Below the pieces are notes generated by a model. It did no database searches and was not told the DNA's origin. It worked only from the letters and a program-made list of their open reading frames with translations. A stretch of DNA of 64,000 bases from Rubrobacter indicoceani (GTDB taxonomy: Bacteria > Actinomycetota > Rubrobacteria > Rubrobacterales > Rubrobacteraceae), in NCBI RefSeq assembly GCF_003568865.1, contig NZ_CP031115.1:2046001-2110000 (forward strand). Reading direction: 5' to 3'. A program made the position numbers and the translations under genes. Of the stretch, positions 19,549-27,645 are shown one piece after another. Every line of letters begins with the position of its first letter. The first letter of the stretch is position 1.

Positions 19549-20538
19549 CTAGACGCTCCGGGCGGTTACGGAGAGGTAATCGGGGAAGTCGAGGACCCGG
19601 GAGCGGACGGCGGCGGCTCCGATCATGGCTGCGTTGTCGGTGCACAGCTCCGGCGGCGGCACGATAAGGTCGAGCCCGCGCCGGTGGCATTTCTCTTCCA
19701 GCGTGCGTCGCAGGAGCGCGTTTGCCGCCACCCCGCCCGCAACGACGACGGAAGGGGCCCTGCGGGCTTCGGCGGCGCGCAGAAGCTTGCGGACAAGCGC
19801 CTCGACCACGGCCGCCTCGTAACCCGCCGCGAGGTCGGGGACCTCACCCCGCGCCTCGCCCGGCTCCATCTTCTTCAGCTTGTAGAGAAGGCTTGTCTTC
19901 AGGCCGGAGAAGGAGAAGTCAAGGTTCTTTTTGTCCTTGAGCCCGACGGGGAAACTGTACTTCGCCACGTCGCCGGTCCTCGCCGCCTTCGAGATGGCCG
20001 GACCGCCGGGGAAACCGAGGCCGAGCATCCGCGCCCCCTTGTCGAGAGCTTCACCCGCCGCGTCGTCGAGCGTCTCCCCGAGAAGCTCCATCGAGCGGTC
20101 TCGGGCGACGTGGTAGAGAGCGGTGTGTCCACCGGAGGCGATCAGGGCGACAAAGGGCGGTTCAAGATCCGGGCGGGCGAGGTAGGCGGCTGCGACGTGC
20201 CCTTCCAGATGGTTGACCGGGACAAGCGGCAGCCGCCGGGCGTAGGCTATCCCCTTCGCCGCCGACACCCCGACGAGAAGTGCCCCGATCAGACCGGGAC
20301 GCACCGTTACCGCGACGCGCTCGATGTCCCCGAACCCGACCCCGGCTTCGGCAAGCGCGGCCGCCACGACGCCGTCCATCCGTTCGAGGTGGGCGCGGGA
20401 GGCGACCTCCGGCACGACGCCGCCGTAGCGCAGGTGCTCGGTCTGGGTGTGGACGACGTTCGAGAGCGCGGTCAGCCCGTCGGGGGCGAGAACAGCGGCG
20501 CACGTATCGTCGCAGGAGGTCTCGATGGCGAGGATCAC
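19549..20538 (-). CDS. tsaD: tRNA N6-threonylcarbamoyltransferase TsaD
   Basis: A 329-residue enzyme that transfers the threonylcarbamoyl group to A37 of ANN-decoding tRNAs. The N-terminal ASKHA ATPase fold begins ILAIETSCDDTCAAV. The iron-binding pair His110/His114 is in VNHLEGHVAAA, and the GxGGxAxN-like VAGGVAANALLR motif is near residue 260. The GTG at 20538 is 18 nt downstream of a perfect TATAAT on the minus strand (20557-20562), so it has its own promoter and an untranslated leader of only about 11 nt. Its partners TsaE and TsaB are encoded about 1.3 kb upstream, split from it by two plus-strand genes. Confidence 0.97.
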   Translation of the reverse strand: MILAIETSCDDTCAAVLAPDGLTALSNVVHTQTEHLRYGGVVPEVASRAHLERMDGVVAAALAEAGVGFGDIERVAVTVRPGLIGALLVGVSAAKGIAYARRLPLVPVNHLEGHVAAAYLARPDLEPPFVALIASGGHTALYHVARDRSMELLGETLDDAAGEALDKGARMLGLGFPGGPAISKAARTGDVAKYSFPVGLKDKKNLDFSFSGLKTSLLYKLKKMEPGEARGEVPDLAAGYEAAVVEALVRKLLRAAEARRAPSVVVAGGVAANALLRRTLEEKCHRRGLDLIVPPPELCTDNAAMIGAAAVRSRVLDFPDYLSVTARSV

Positions 20539-20556
20539 AGCTTCATCACACCCGGG

Positions 20557-20562
20557 ATTATA
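20557..20562 (-). promoter_or_regulatory. -10 box for tsaD
   Basis: A perfect TATAAT on the minus strand, ending 18 nt before the tsaD start. No clear -35 box was found. Confidence 0.55.
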
Positions 20563-20590
20563 GCCGGACGATGCCGGGCAACATCTGCTT

Positions 20591-21082
20591 GTGAAGAACG
20601 AGAAAGAGATCCCGGAGGTTCCGGTCGGCGCCCCGCCGAACTTCGTCGCCCACGCCTACGAGAAGGTGTTTGTCACGCGGCATCCGGTCGGGGCGGTGTG
20701 GCGCTGGCTTGACGACCCGGCGACCTTTACGGAGGGGCAGGTGTGGCCGTTTCGGGTTGAGTTTGTCGGGGGCGGTTTCGAGCCGGGGGTTCTGAACATC
20801 CATCACGGCCCCTTTATGAACTTCGCCGGGGTCGTAGGCGAGGTTCGGGAGCGCGAGTACCGCGACCTGAAGTACTTCTACGGGAGCTACGCCCTCAGCC
20901 ACCGCTTCGCCCGCCCGACGCGTCTGCAGTTCTGGGTGCGCGAGGTCGGGGACGGCACGGAGGTGAGGCTCCGGGTGGACAGCCTTGTCCGGCGCCGGTT
21001 CTACGGGCTCTGGGACGCGGGGCAGGATATCTTCTGGCGGCGGTTCCCGCGCTGGCTGGAGTTATCTCTGAACGGCGGATAG
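20591..21082 (+). CDS. SRPBCC-fold protein (START/polyketide cyclase-like)
   Basis: A 163-residue protein with the helix-grip fold pattern: a strand with EKVFVTRHPVGAVWRWLDDPATF near residue 25 (the usual vWxxltDPe start), several beta strands with alternating hydrophobics, and a C-terminal long helix around GLWDAGQDIFWRRFPRWLELS. The family binds lipids or other hydrophobic ligands, sometimes catalytically. The start is GTG at 20591 and no strong ribosome binding site is visible. It lies divergent to tsaD and next to a small membrane protein gene. The ligand is unknown. Confidence 0.75.
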   Translation: MKNEKEIPEVPVGAPPNFVAHAYEKVFVTRHPVGAVWRWLDDPATFTEGQVWPFRVEFVGGGFEPGVLNIHHGPFMNFAGVVGEVREREYRDLKYFYGSYALSHRFARPTRLQFWVREVGDGTEVRLRVDSLVRRRFYGLWDAGQDIFWRRFPRWLELSLNGG

Positions 21083-21118
21083 CGGGTCGGCGTTCACGGT
21101 TCGAATGCCCCGCGGCGT

Positions 21119-21124
21119 TATACT
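21119..21124 (+). promoter_or_regulatory. -10 box of a probable leaderless promoter for the 88-residue membrane protein
   Basis: TATACT followed by CGGCGC (6 nt) and then the ATG at 21131. No Shine-Dalgarno is present. Confidence 0.5.
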
Positions 21125-21130
21125 CGGCGC

Positions 21131-21397
21131 ATGAGGAGTTTCTCGCTGCTGTTCGTTGTTATAGCCGTGGTGGTTCTGGTTCAGTTTCTCGCCTACGTTG
21201 TCCTGGCGCGTCCCATAGACCCGACCATAGCGGGCGTGCTCTTCGTGAGCTTCCTTGCCTGCGCCGTCCCCGCGCTCTACCTTCTCAGGCCGTTCGAGAA
21301 CCGCGAGGAACTCCAAAGACGCCGCGACCGGTTCCGGAAGCGCCGCGAAGCGGAGAAAACCTCCGATCGGGACAACAACGACCGGGACGGAGCCTAG
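21131..21397 (+). CDS. Small two-helix membrane protein (88 residues)
   Basis: Two hydrophobic segments (residues 4-26 and 33-52) form a helical hairpin, followed by a strongly charged, probably cytoplasmic tail (RRRDRFRKRREAEKTSDRDNNDRD). I recognise no family. A TATACT -10 box ends 6 nt before the ATG, so the mRNA is probably leaderless. It ends 20 bp before the convergent rimI stop. Confidence 0.68.
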   Translation: MRSFSLLFVVIAVVVLVQFLAYVVLARPIDPTIAGVLFVSFLACAVPALYLLRPFENREELQRRRDRFRKRREAEKTSDRDNNDRDGA

Positions 21398-21417
21398 AGG
21401 ACGGCGCCCGTACGCCC

Positions 21418-21858
21418 CTAGCGGACGTTTTTCAAGGTCATCACCACCGCGTCTTCGTCGCCGTAGTAGCGGGGTCTTACACCGGCTTCTCCAAAGCCGA
21501 GCCGCGCATAGAAAGCCCGGGCGCCAGAGTTGCCGGAGCGGACCTCTAGAACAGCGTTTCGGGCGGCGGGCGAGCGCTTGAGGGCGTGGTGGATCAGGGC
21601 CGTCGCAAGACCCCGGCGGCGGTGTTCCGGCAGGACCGCGACGGTGGTTACGTGGAGCTCGTCGAGGATGCGTTTGGCCCCGAGCTGGGCCACCACGACC
21701 CCTCCGGCTTCGGCTACGAGGTGAAGCCCGAGCGGGCTGGAGAGCTCCGTTCTCCAGACGGCCTCGCTCCAGGGGGTCGGCAGACAGGCCGCGTCCACCC
21801 GCATGACCCGGGTAAGGTCCGAAGGGAGCATCTCCCGGATCACGCCCTCCGGCGGCAA
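21418..21858 (-). CDS. rimI: GNAT acetyltransferase RimI (ribosomal protein S18 alanine N-acetyltransferase)
   Basis: A 146-residue GNAT enzyme; RimI acetylates the N-terminal alanine of ribosomal protein S18, and related forms act more broadly. The acetyl-CoA-binding motif VLPEHRRRGLATALIHHAL (QxxGxA type) is at about 75-93, and the C-terminal RSGNSGARAFYARLGFGEAGVRPRYY matches RimI closely. The start is probably TTG at 21858, 6 bp after the tsaB stop; a later ATG at 21831 is an alternative. Its position right after tsaB is the common tsaE-tsaB-rimI arrangement and supports the name. Confidence 0.92.
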   Translation of the reverse strand: MPPEGVIREMLPSDLTRVMRVDAACLPTPWSEAVWRTELSSPLGLHLVAEAGGVVVAQLGAKRILDELHVTTVAVLPEHRRRGLATALIHHALKRSPAARNAVLEVRSGNSGARAFYARLGFGEAGVRPRYYGDEDAVVMTLKNVR

Positions 21859-21864
21859 GCCCGT

Positions 21865-22587
21865 TCAGCCCCCGAGCCAGGGGTTCAGGTCGCGGCGGAC
21901 CTCGGCGTCCGGCTCCCTTACGTAGACGGGTACTATCTCCCCCGCCTCGACCGGGTGGAAGCCTCCGGAAAGGAGATGTCCCGCCGCCGAGACCCGGTTA
22001 AGCGGGGAACCGTCGGGAGGTATGTCTCCAAGCACGGAGAGCTTGTCCCGGTAGCGCACCGCCCCGTCTCCGACGACAAGGAGTTTACGGCCCGGGTCGG
22101 TCTCCGTCCCACTGGAGGCCAGTTTCTCGGGCGTGCCGCAGAAGATTCCCTCCAAGCCGGTGTCTCCGGGGCGTTCGGGATCGAAAAACGCACCTGCCGA
22201 GAACTTCCTGGCAAAGACCTCACCGCGCCGGGCGTCGAGAACGGCGAGTACCTCGGGCCGAACAGAGAGCGCGGGGGTGGCGAGGGCGGCGAGGGTGGAG
22301 CCGGACATCAGGACCGCGCCGGAGCCGAGGGCAAGGGAACGGGCGGTCGCGCAGGCGATACGAATGCCCGTGAAAGTCCCCGGCCCGACCCCGACCACTA
22401 TCCCCTGCACCTCGGAGAAATCCCGGCCGCAGAGCAGAAGAGCGGCGTCCGCGGCCCGGAGCAGCGTCTCCGAGGCACCCGCGCCGGGCAACTCGACCTG
22501 CGCCAGGATCCGCCGCGCTTCGGCGTCCGGCTCCCCGATGGCGACACTCGTCGTGGGGGTCGAGGCATCAAGGGCGAGTACTAGCAT
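21865..22587 (-). CDS. tsaB: tRNA threonylcarbamoyladenosine biosynthesis protein TsaB
   Basis: A 240-residue inactive-kinase-fold partner of TsaD in t6A synthesis. It starts MLVLALDASTPTTSVAIG and has the GVGPGTFTGIRIACATARSLALG segment near residue 73, which is diagnostic of TsaB. The ATG at 22587 overlaps the end of tsaE by 7 bp, which indicates coupling; the longer open frame upstream is tsaE read out of phase. The C-terminal part has the usual family domain and ends with VPVYVREPDAEVRRD. Confidence 0.94.
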   Translation of the reverse strand: MLVLALDASTPTTSVAIGEPDAEARRILAQVELPGAGASETLLRAADAALLLCGRDFSEVQGIVVGVGPGTFTGIRIACATARSLALGSGAVLMSGSTLAALATPALSVRPEVLAVLDARRGEVFARKFSAGAFFDPERPGDTGLEGIFCGTPEKLASSGTETDPGRKLLVVGDGAVRYRDKLSVLGDIPPDGSPLNRVSAAGHLLSGGFHPVEAGEIVPVYVREPDAEVRRDLNPWLGG

Positions 22588-23045
22588 CCGTCCGTCCCGA
22601 GCCTCGCGGCGAGCGGCCCCTCGACCGAGACCCCGCGCGTATCCTCGGAGACGTGCTCGAAAAAGATCCTGCTCGGGTTCCGGATCACGCCCTCGGCCGG
22701 TTCGGCCCACTCAATGAAGGTGATGCTCCCGGCCGTCAGGTACTCGTCCAGCTCGAGCGCATCCTCCACACCAACCCCTTCGAGCCGGTAGAGGTCCAGG
22801 TGGTTTACGGTTACCCGAAGCCCTCCGACGCATCCCTTGTAAGACCGGGCAAGCTGGTAGGTCGGGCTGGTCACGCGCTCCCTCACCCCGAGGGCGGCGC
22901 AGGCCGCCCGGGTAAAGGTCGTCTTCCCCGCCCCCACCTCGCCGGAGAGCACGACGACGTCGCCCGGTCTGAGGTGGCGGGCCAGTTCGGCGGCGAAACC
23001 CTCGAGCTCGGGCCGGGTCAGGGTGTCGGGTTGCAAAGTCGCCAA
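22581..23045 (-). CDS. tsaE: tRNA threonylcarbamoyladenosine biosynthesis ATPase TsaE
   Basis: A 154-residue P-loop ATPase of the t6A pathway that works with TsaB and TsaD. Walker A GEVGAGKT is at residues 35-42, followed by VTSPTYQLARSY and the Walker-B-like HLDLYRLEGVGVEDALELDEYL, then FIEWAEPAEGV, all hallmarks of TsaE. It overlaps tsaB and lies 15 bp after the glycosylase gene, within the long minus-strand operon. Confidence 0.96.
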   Translation of the reverse strand: MATLQPDTLTRPELEGFAAELARHLRPGDVVVLSGEVGAGKTTFTRAACAALGVRERVTSPTYQLARSYKGCVGGLRVTVNHLDLYRLEGVGVEDALELDEYLTAGSITFIEWAEPAEGVIRNPSRIFFEHVSEDTRGVSVEGPLAARLGTDGC

Positions 23046-23060
23046 CGGGGCAGCTCCGTC

Positions 23061-23693
23061 TCAGAAAAGGCCCGGCTGGGCGGGTTCGCGGTCCGACTCG
23101 GGCGAAGCGAGGACGTTGTGCGTTCCGTAGGTTGCGGGACGTTCGGCGTCGAGAAGCTCCGGGAGCCGGGAGAAGTCCGAGATCAGGAGCGCCCGGTCGG
23201 CCGGGACGTAGAGCGCATCCCCGAGCGAGAACGTCGGGACCACGTAGCGACCGTCGAGCGGTATCGCCCGCCCGCGAACCTTTCGAAGCGACTCCTTCCG
23301 ACCCGTCAGGAGCCGGCTTGCCGCCTCACCGAGCGCGAGCACGACCTTCGGGTCCACCGCCGAGAGCTGGCTCATCAGGTACGGACGACAGCTCCCGAGT
23401 TCCGAGGGTTTGGGATTTCTCGGCGGAGAACCGGGTGGCAGGCATTTCACGAGCGTCGTCGTGTAGACCCGTTCTTTTGCAAGGCCGATGGAGTCAAGAA
23501 GCCGCTCAAAGAGAATCCCCGAGGCCCCTCTAAAGGTCTTTCCCTCACGGTCCTCGTTGAAGCCGGGGGACTCACCGACGATAAAGAGGCCGGCGTTCAG
23601 CGGGCCCTCACCGAAGACAACCTGCGTACGAGAGTGACACAGGGCGCAGCGCGTGCAGGAGAGCGCCTCCTTCTGTGCCTCGGAGAACTCCAA
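23061..23693 (-). CDS. Uracil-DNA glycosylase family 4-like protein with altered motif II
   Basis: A 210-residue member of the uracil-DNA glycosylase superfamily. The four cysteines that hold the [4Fe-4S] cluster in family 4 are present (Cys13, Cys16, Cys84, Cys102), as is motif I (GESPGFNEDREG at 40-51) and RNPKPSELGSCRPYL. Family 4 enzymes normally have PTxHPxxLLR as motif II; here the aligned stretch is PTFSLGDALY (153-162), so the conserved His-Pro is replaced by Ser-Leu. Either activity is reduced or the specificity differs. The C-terminal tail of about 30 residues is not conserved-looking. It lies between pspC and tsaE in the minus-strand operon. Confidence 0.85.
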   Translation of the reverse strand: MEFSEAQKEALSCTRCALCHSRTQVVFGEGPLNAGLFIVGESPGFNEDREGKTFRGASGILFERLLDSIGLAKERVYTTTLVKCLPPGSPPRNPKPSELGSCRPYLMSQLSAVDPKVVLALGEAASRLLTGRKESLRKVRGRAIPLDGRYVVPTFSLGDALYVPADRALLISDFSRLPELLDAERPATYGTHNVLASPESDREPAQPGLF

Positions 23694-23697
23694 GCGA

Positions 23698-23901
23698 CTA
23701 GAACTCCGGGGACTCCGGCAGGATCATCCCGAGGATGATATAAGCCGCCGCGACCATCAGAAGCGAGACCCCGGGGACAACGGCCGCCGCGAAGATCGTA
23801 ACCAGCCGAACGACGCTTGGGTTCCAGCCGATTCTCCGTCCGATGCCGCCGCAGACCCCGAGCAGCCAGCGGTCCTCTCTGGTCCTGGTTATTCCGAACA
23901 T
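23698..23901 (-). CDS. PspC-domain small membrane protein
   Basis: A 67-residue protein that is essentially one PspC domain: RTREDRWLLGVCGGIGRRIGWNPSVVRL near the N-terminus, then one or two hydrophobic segments (residues 30-60) ending MILPESPEF. PspC domains occur in phage-shock and envelope-stress proteins. The ATG at 23901 has GGAGG 5 nt upstream; an ATG four codons earlier is closer to the site and less likely. It is 4 bp upstream of the glycosylase gene, so the two are cotranscribed. Confidence 0.88.
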   Translation of the reverse strand: MFGITRTREDRWLLGVCGGIGRRIGWNPSVVRLVTIFAAAVVPGVSLLMVAAAYIILGMILPESPEF

Positions 23902-24079
23902 CTCATCCTCCATAGTGCGCGCCGGTGCGGGCCGGCGTTTCCCGTACTCCGGTCCGCCCCGGAGCGAGCCGATTCTAGCATGGCCGCATACCGGCCCCGA
24001 ACGCCACCGTTCGCCGACCACCCGGACAGAAGAGCGCACCACAAACGGGGCCGCCTCCTCGGGCCGCGAAACATCCGGG

Positions 24080-24439
24080 CTACCTGCGACGGCGGGTCGC
24101 CTTGCGCTTGCTCTGGTTCGGGTTCGGCCTGCCCTTCAGCGGACCGGCTTCGCGCTCTTCATCATCGGTGGAGGACTTGCCTTTGCCCGAGTTCCCCGAC
24201 GGACGGCTCGCGTCGCCGTAGACCCGGCGTCGGCGCGAACGCTCGATAAAAGCGTAGACAAGGGTGAACACGAAAAAGAACAGAACGGCGTTGATCAGAA
24301 GCGGGACCCAGTCGGCCAGCCCCTGAAGTCCGAAGGTGTCGGGGGCGACCGTGCTGAGAACGTACATGAGCACGAGGTAGATCAGGACGACTATCCCCGC
24401 CCGTCTTAACGCCCACCTCCAGTCAAGATCCTGGAACAT
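24080..24439 (-). CDS. Two-helix membrane protein with basic tail (119 residues)
   Basis: Hydrophobic segments at about 14-32 and 46-68 form two transmembrane helices. A 50-residue charged cytoplasmic tail follows, with an acidic patch (STDDEEREAG) and a very basic end (KRKATRRRR) that could touch nucleic acid or phospholipid. I recognise no family. The ATG at 24439 directly abuts the alr stop (TAG then ATG), so it is coupled to alanine racemase and may act at the envelope. Confidence 0.75.
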   Translation of the reverse strand: MFQDLDWRWALRRAGIVVLIYLVLMYVLSTVAPDTFGLQGLADWVPLLINAVLFFFVFTLVYAFIERSRRRRVYGDASRPSGNSGKGKSSTDDEEREAGPLKGRPNPNQSKRKATRRRR

Positions 24440-25522
24440 CTATATAAATCTCCTTTCGACCCTGCGGGGGTTTACCCCGGTGGTTATCTCGTAGTTTATG
24501 GTCCCGGCCAGCCCGGCGACTTCTTCCGCCGAAACGGCCTCTTCGCCCTGGCTGCCGAAAAGCACGACCTCGTCCCCGACCTCCGTGTCCGGGTCGCACT
24601 CAAAGACCGAGGCATCCATCGTCACCCGCCCGAGGAGCCGCCGCCGGACACCGCCGATCAAAGCCTCCGACCGCCCGGAGAGCGTCCTTCGGTAACCTTC
24701 GGCGTAACCGACCGGGACGGTCGCGGCGAACACCTCGCCCGACGCCCGAAACGTAAGCCCATAGGATACACCGTCGCCCGGGGCGAGCCGCCTGACCCCG
24801 GCGACGTAGCTTTTGAGGCTCATAACGGGCCGGAGGTCTTCTGCAGCAGGGTCGCCCCCGGCGGGATGCAGCCCGTAGAGCGCGACGCCCGGCCTCACGA
24901 GGTCGTAGCGGGCCGCCGGCTGCCAGAGCGTGGCCGCCGAGTTGGCAGCGTGCACGAGCGCGCCGCCGAACGGGTGAGCTGCAAGCACCTCGTTGAAAAC
25001 GCGGACCTGCGCTTCTGTTGCGATACCATCCGAGTCGGCCGAGGCGAAGTGCGTGTAGACCCCGACAAGCTTCTCACCGAGTATTCGGCGGGCCGCCCCG
25101 ACCTCCTCCGGTTCTATCCCCCAGCGGTTCATCCCGGTGTTTACCTTCAGGTGCGCCCTGAGGCCGGGAACCCCGGCTATCAGGCGCGCGCTCCGAACGG
25201 AGTGAGCCGTTACCGCAAGGTCGAGCGACCTCGCGAGCGGCAGCTTCTCCGGGTGAAGGTCGGTGAAGACAAGGATCGGCGTACCTGCGCCCGACTCCCG
25301 GAGCTCGGCACCCTCCTCGACCGTTACGACGGCAAGCGATTCGGCCCCGGCCTCGACGGCGGCCCGGGCCACCTCGGACGCGCCGTGACCGTAGGCGTCG
25401 GCCTTGACGACCGCCATCATCTGCGAGCCGTTCGCCCGGCGTCTCAGGGCGCGGATGTTGTGCCGGAGGGCGGAGAGATCCACGTCGGCCCAGGTCCGGG
25501 AGGTCGAGGGTGGAAGGCTCAC
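24440..25522 (-). CDS. alr: Alanine racemase
   Basis: A 360-residue PLP enzyme that makes D-alanine for peptidoglycan. The PLP lysine is Lys40 in AVVKADAYGHG, within the N-terminal TIM barrel; HLKVNTGMNRWG follows, and the second catalytic tyrosine sits in GVSYGLTF in the C-terminal beta domain. The last residues RRFI match the family end. The start is GTG at 25522. It follows the CBS-domain gene by 6 bp and is coupled to the 119-residue membrane protein gene. Confidence 0.96.
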   Translation of the reverse strand: MSLPPSTSRTWADVDLSALRHNIRALRRRANGSQMMAVVKADAYGHGASEVARAAVEAGAESLAVVTVEEGAELRESGAGTPILVFTDLHPEKLPLARSLDLAVTAHSVRSARLIAGVPGLRAHLKVNTGMNRWGIEPEEVGAARRILGEKLVGVYTHFASADSDGIATEAQVRVFNEVLAAHPFGGALVHAANSAATLWQPAARYDLVRPGVALYGLHPAGGDPAAEDLRPVMSLKSYVAGVRRLAPGDGVSYGLTFRASGEVFAATVPVGYAEGYRRTLSGRSEALIGGVRRRLLGRVTMDASVFECDPDTEVGDEVVLFGSQGEEAVSAEEVAGLAGTINYEITTGVNPRRVERRFI

Positions 25523-25528
25523 GGGCGG

Positions 25529-26008
25529 CTACATCTTCGGGTTGAGGATGTGGAGCGTAAGGATATCCATGCGCGTCAGGACGCCCCGGAAGGCGTCTCC
25601 GTCGGTTACGGGGAGGATCTTCATGCGCCGGTCGGCCATAAGCGTCGCGGCCTCCGAGAGCGTCGCATCGGGCGAGACGGTAACCACCTCGCGGGTCATC
25701 ACCTGCTCTGCGGTGACGGCCGCGCTCTTGAACGTCTCCTCGCGGTACTCGTTCCAGTTTCCGAGGGGGATCATCCCCCCGAGGATCTCAAGGAAACCCG
25801 GTGATTCTATCTCCGCGTCCCGGAAGATCAGGTCCCCCTCCGTCACTATGCCGACGAGGCTCTCGCCCTCGACGACGGGTGCGCCGGAGATGTTGTCGCT
25901 CGCAAAGAGCTTTATGACGTCCTCGACCGTCGCGTCGCGCGAGAGCCTCGGCCACTCGTCGTGCATTACGTCGGATACCTTCAGGTTTCTTATGTCGCCC
26001 GGCTCCAT
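25529..26008 (-). CDS. CBS-domain pair protein
   Basis: A 159-residue protein with two CBS motifs (about 8-60 and 95-155): VSDVMHDEWPRLSRDATVEDV with GAPVVEGESLVGIVTEGDL, and VMTREVVTVSPDATLSEAA with ILPVTDGDAFRGVLTRMDIL. CBS pairs bind adenine nucleotides and act as energy or ligand sensors. No catalytic domain is attached, so it probably regulates a partner protein. It lies between the hydrate-repair gene and alr on the same strand. The ATG at 26008 is preceded by a purine-rich GGGTGGGATG. Confidence 0.87.
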   Translation of the reverse strand: MEPGDIRNLKVSDVMHDEWPRLSRDATVEDVIKLFASDNISGAPVVEGESLVGIVTEGDLIFRDAEIESPGFLEILGGMIPLGNWNEYREETFKSAAVTAEQVMTREVVTVSPDATLSEAATLMADRRMKILPVTDGDAFRGVLTRMDILTLHILNPKM

Positions 26009-26111
26009 CCCACCCTCCGCTCTCTTGAATCGCAGTCTTCCGGGCGATTCTACCCCGACAGACCTCGGCTGTTCGGGGGTTCGGAGGCCGCCTGGAGGGC
26101 CGTTCGGCCTT

Positions 26112-27641
26112 TCAGGCGGAGAGCTCGGCCATCGCCTTCGGTATAAAGGGCAGGAGGTCCGTTGCGACGAGGCTCTCGGGGGGCCAGCCCGTCACCCTGA
26201 GCCAGAGTTCGGCGGCACGACCGTGCGCCCACGCCCCGCAGCGGGCGGCTTCCCGGGGTTCCATGCCGCGCGAGAGCAAAGCCCCTATTACCCCGGAGAG
26301 GACGTCCCCCGTCCCCCCCGTAGCAAGGGCCACGCTCCCGGTCAAGTTAACGGAGGTCTGCCGCCCGGGGTCGGCCACCAGCGTGTCCGCTCCCTTGAGC
26401 AGCACGGTGCAGCCGTTTTTGTCGGCCGCCCGTCTTGCGGAGTGGAGCCGGTGGGCTTCGACCTCTTTCGCCCCGCTTTCAAGCAACCGCCCGAGTTCCC
26501 CGGCGTGCGGGGTGATGACGGTCGGGGCGGAGCGTTCGGAGATGGCCTGCGTACCGGCGAGGTTCGTGATCGCATCGGCATCGAGCAGCAGCGGAACACC
26601 GACCTCCCGCAGAAGCCCTTCGATAAGTTCCCGCTGCCCGGCCCCGACCCCGAGGCCCGGCCCCGCAACAACCGCCGAGGCTCGTTCTGCGACGTTCAGG
26701 ATCTCTTCCAGGGCCCCGGCGGTTGTGTGTCCCCGGTTGTCTTCGGCGACCCCGTAGACCAGCGTCTCGGTCAGGCGCAGGTCAAGGGCCGGGGCGGTGC
26801 TTTTCGGGACGGCGAGAAAGACGATGCCGCAGCCTGCCCGCTCCGCCCCGCCGACCACCATCACCGAAGCCCCGGTCATCGCCCGCGAACCGGCCACGAC
26901 CATCAACGCCCCGGCCGAATATTTGTGTGATGCTCCGGCAGTTCGCGGGACGAGGCCGCGCAGGGAGGCTCTCCCGGCAAGCTCGACCTCGGGACGGAAG
27001 TCTTCGGCCTCTTCCGGGAGCCCTATCTCAACGACCACGACTTCTCCGGCGTACTCGCGGCCCGGAGAGACGACACACCCGACCTTCGCCGCGTGGGCGC
27101 AGAGGGTAAGTTCCGCCCGGACGGCTTCACCCGCGACCTCGCCCGTTGCGCCGTTCACGCCGGAAGGCAAATCCACCGAGACGGTCGTTGCGCCGGAGTG
27201 GTTCAGCGCCCGGATAAGGCCCGCCTCCCTCTCCCGAACCTCACCCGAAAACCCCGTCCCGAGAAGCGCGTCCACGACAAGCGCCGCATCGTCGAGCAAC
27301 CCGTCCAAATCCTCCGGGCTGTAGACCTCTACCCCGAGGTTCCGCAAAACGTCGAGGTTGATCTCTGCGTCGCCGGAATATTCGTCCTTTGTAGCCACGA
27401 CGGCCACCCCCGCCCCGACGCGGCGCAGTTCGCGGGCGATAACGAAGCCGTCGCCGCCGTTGTTGCCGCCGCCCGCCACGACGAGTACCGAACGACCTTG
27501 AAGACGCGGGGGGGGATAGCGGGCCGCAAGCTCTTTGGCCATCGCAACCCCGGCCCGCTCCATAAGGACGCCGCCGGGGATGCCGAGTCTCTGAGCGTTC
27601 CGGTCGGCGCGCGACATCTCTTCTGCGGTGTAGAGCTTCAT
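26112..27641 (-). CDS. nnr: Bifunctional NAD(P)H-hydrate epimerase/ADP-dependent dehydratase
   Basis: A 509-residue repair enzyme that restores damaged NADHX and NADPHX. The N-terminal YjeF epimerase domain (1-215) has VVAGGGNNGGDGFVIAR and the catalytic VDALLGTGFSG segment. The C-terminal ribokinase-like dehydratase domain (225-505) has VVAGPGLGVG, LLKGADTLVADP and the anion-hole motif GGTGDVLSGVIGALLSRG. Full length is typical. The ATG at 27641 follows GGGGAGG with a 6-nt spacer. It is 4 bp downstream of acpS, a common pairing. Confidence 0.96.
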   Translation of the reverse strand: MKLYTAEEMSRADRNAQRLGIPGGVLMERAGVAMAKELAARYPPPRLQGRSVLVVAGGGNNGGDGFVIARELRRVGAGVAVVATKDEYSGDAEINLDVLRNLGVEVYSPEDLDGLLDDAALVVDALLGTGFSGEVREREAGLIRALNHSGATTVSVDLPSGVNGATGEVAGEAVRAELTLCAHAAKVGCVVSPGREYAGEVVVVEIGLPEEAEDFRPEVELAGRASLRGLVPRTAGASHKYSAGALMVVAGSRAMTGASVMVVGGAERAGCGIVFLAVPKSTAPALDLRLTETLVYGVAEDNRGHTTAGALEEILNVAERASAVVAGPGLGVGAGQRELIEGLLREVGVPLLLDADAITNLAGTQAISERSAPTVITPHAGELGRLLESGAKEVEAHRLHSARRAADKNGCTVLLKGADTLVADPGRQTSVNLTGSVALATGGTGDVLSGVIGALLSRGMEPREAARCGAWAHGRAAELWLRVTGWPPESLVATDLLPFIPKAMAELSA

Positions 27642-27645
27642 CTTT

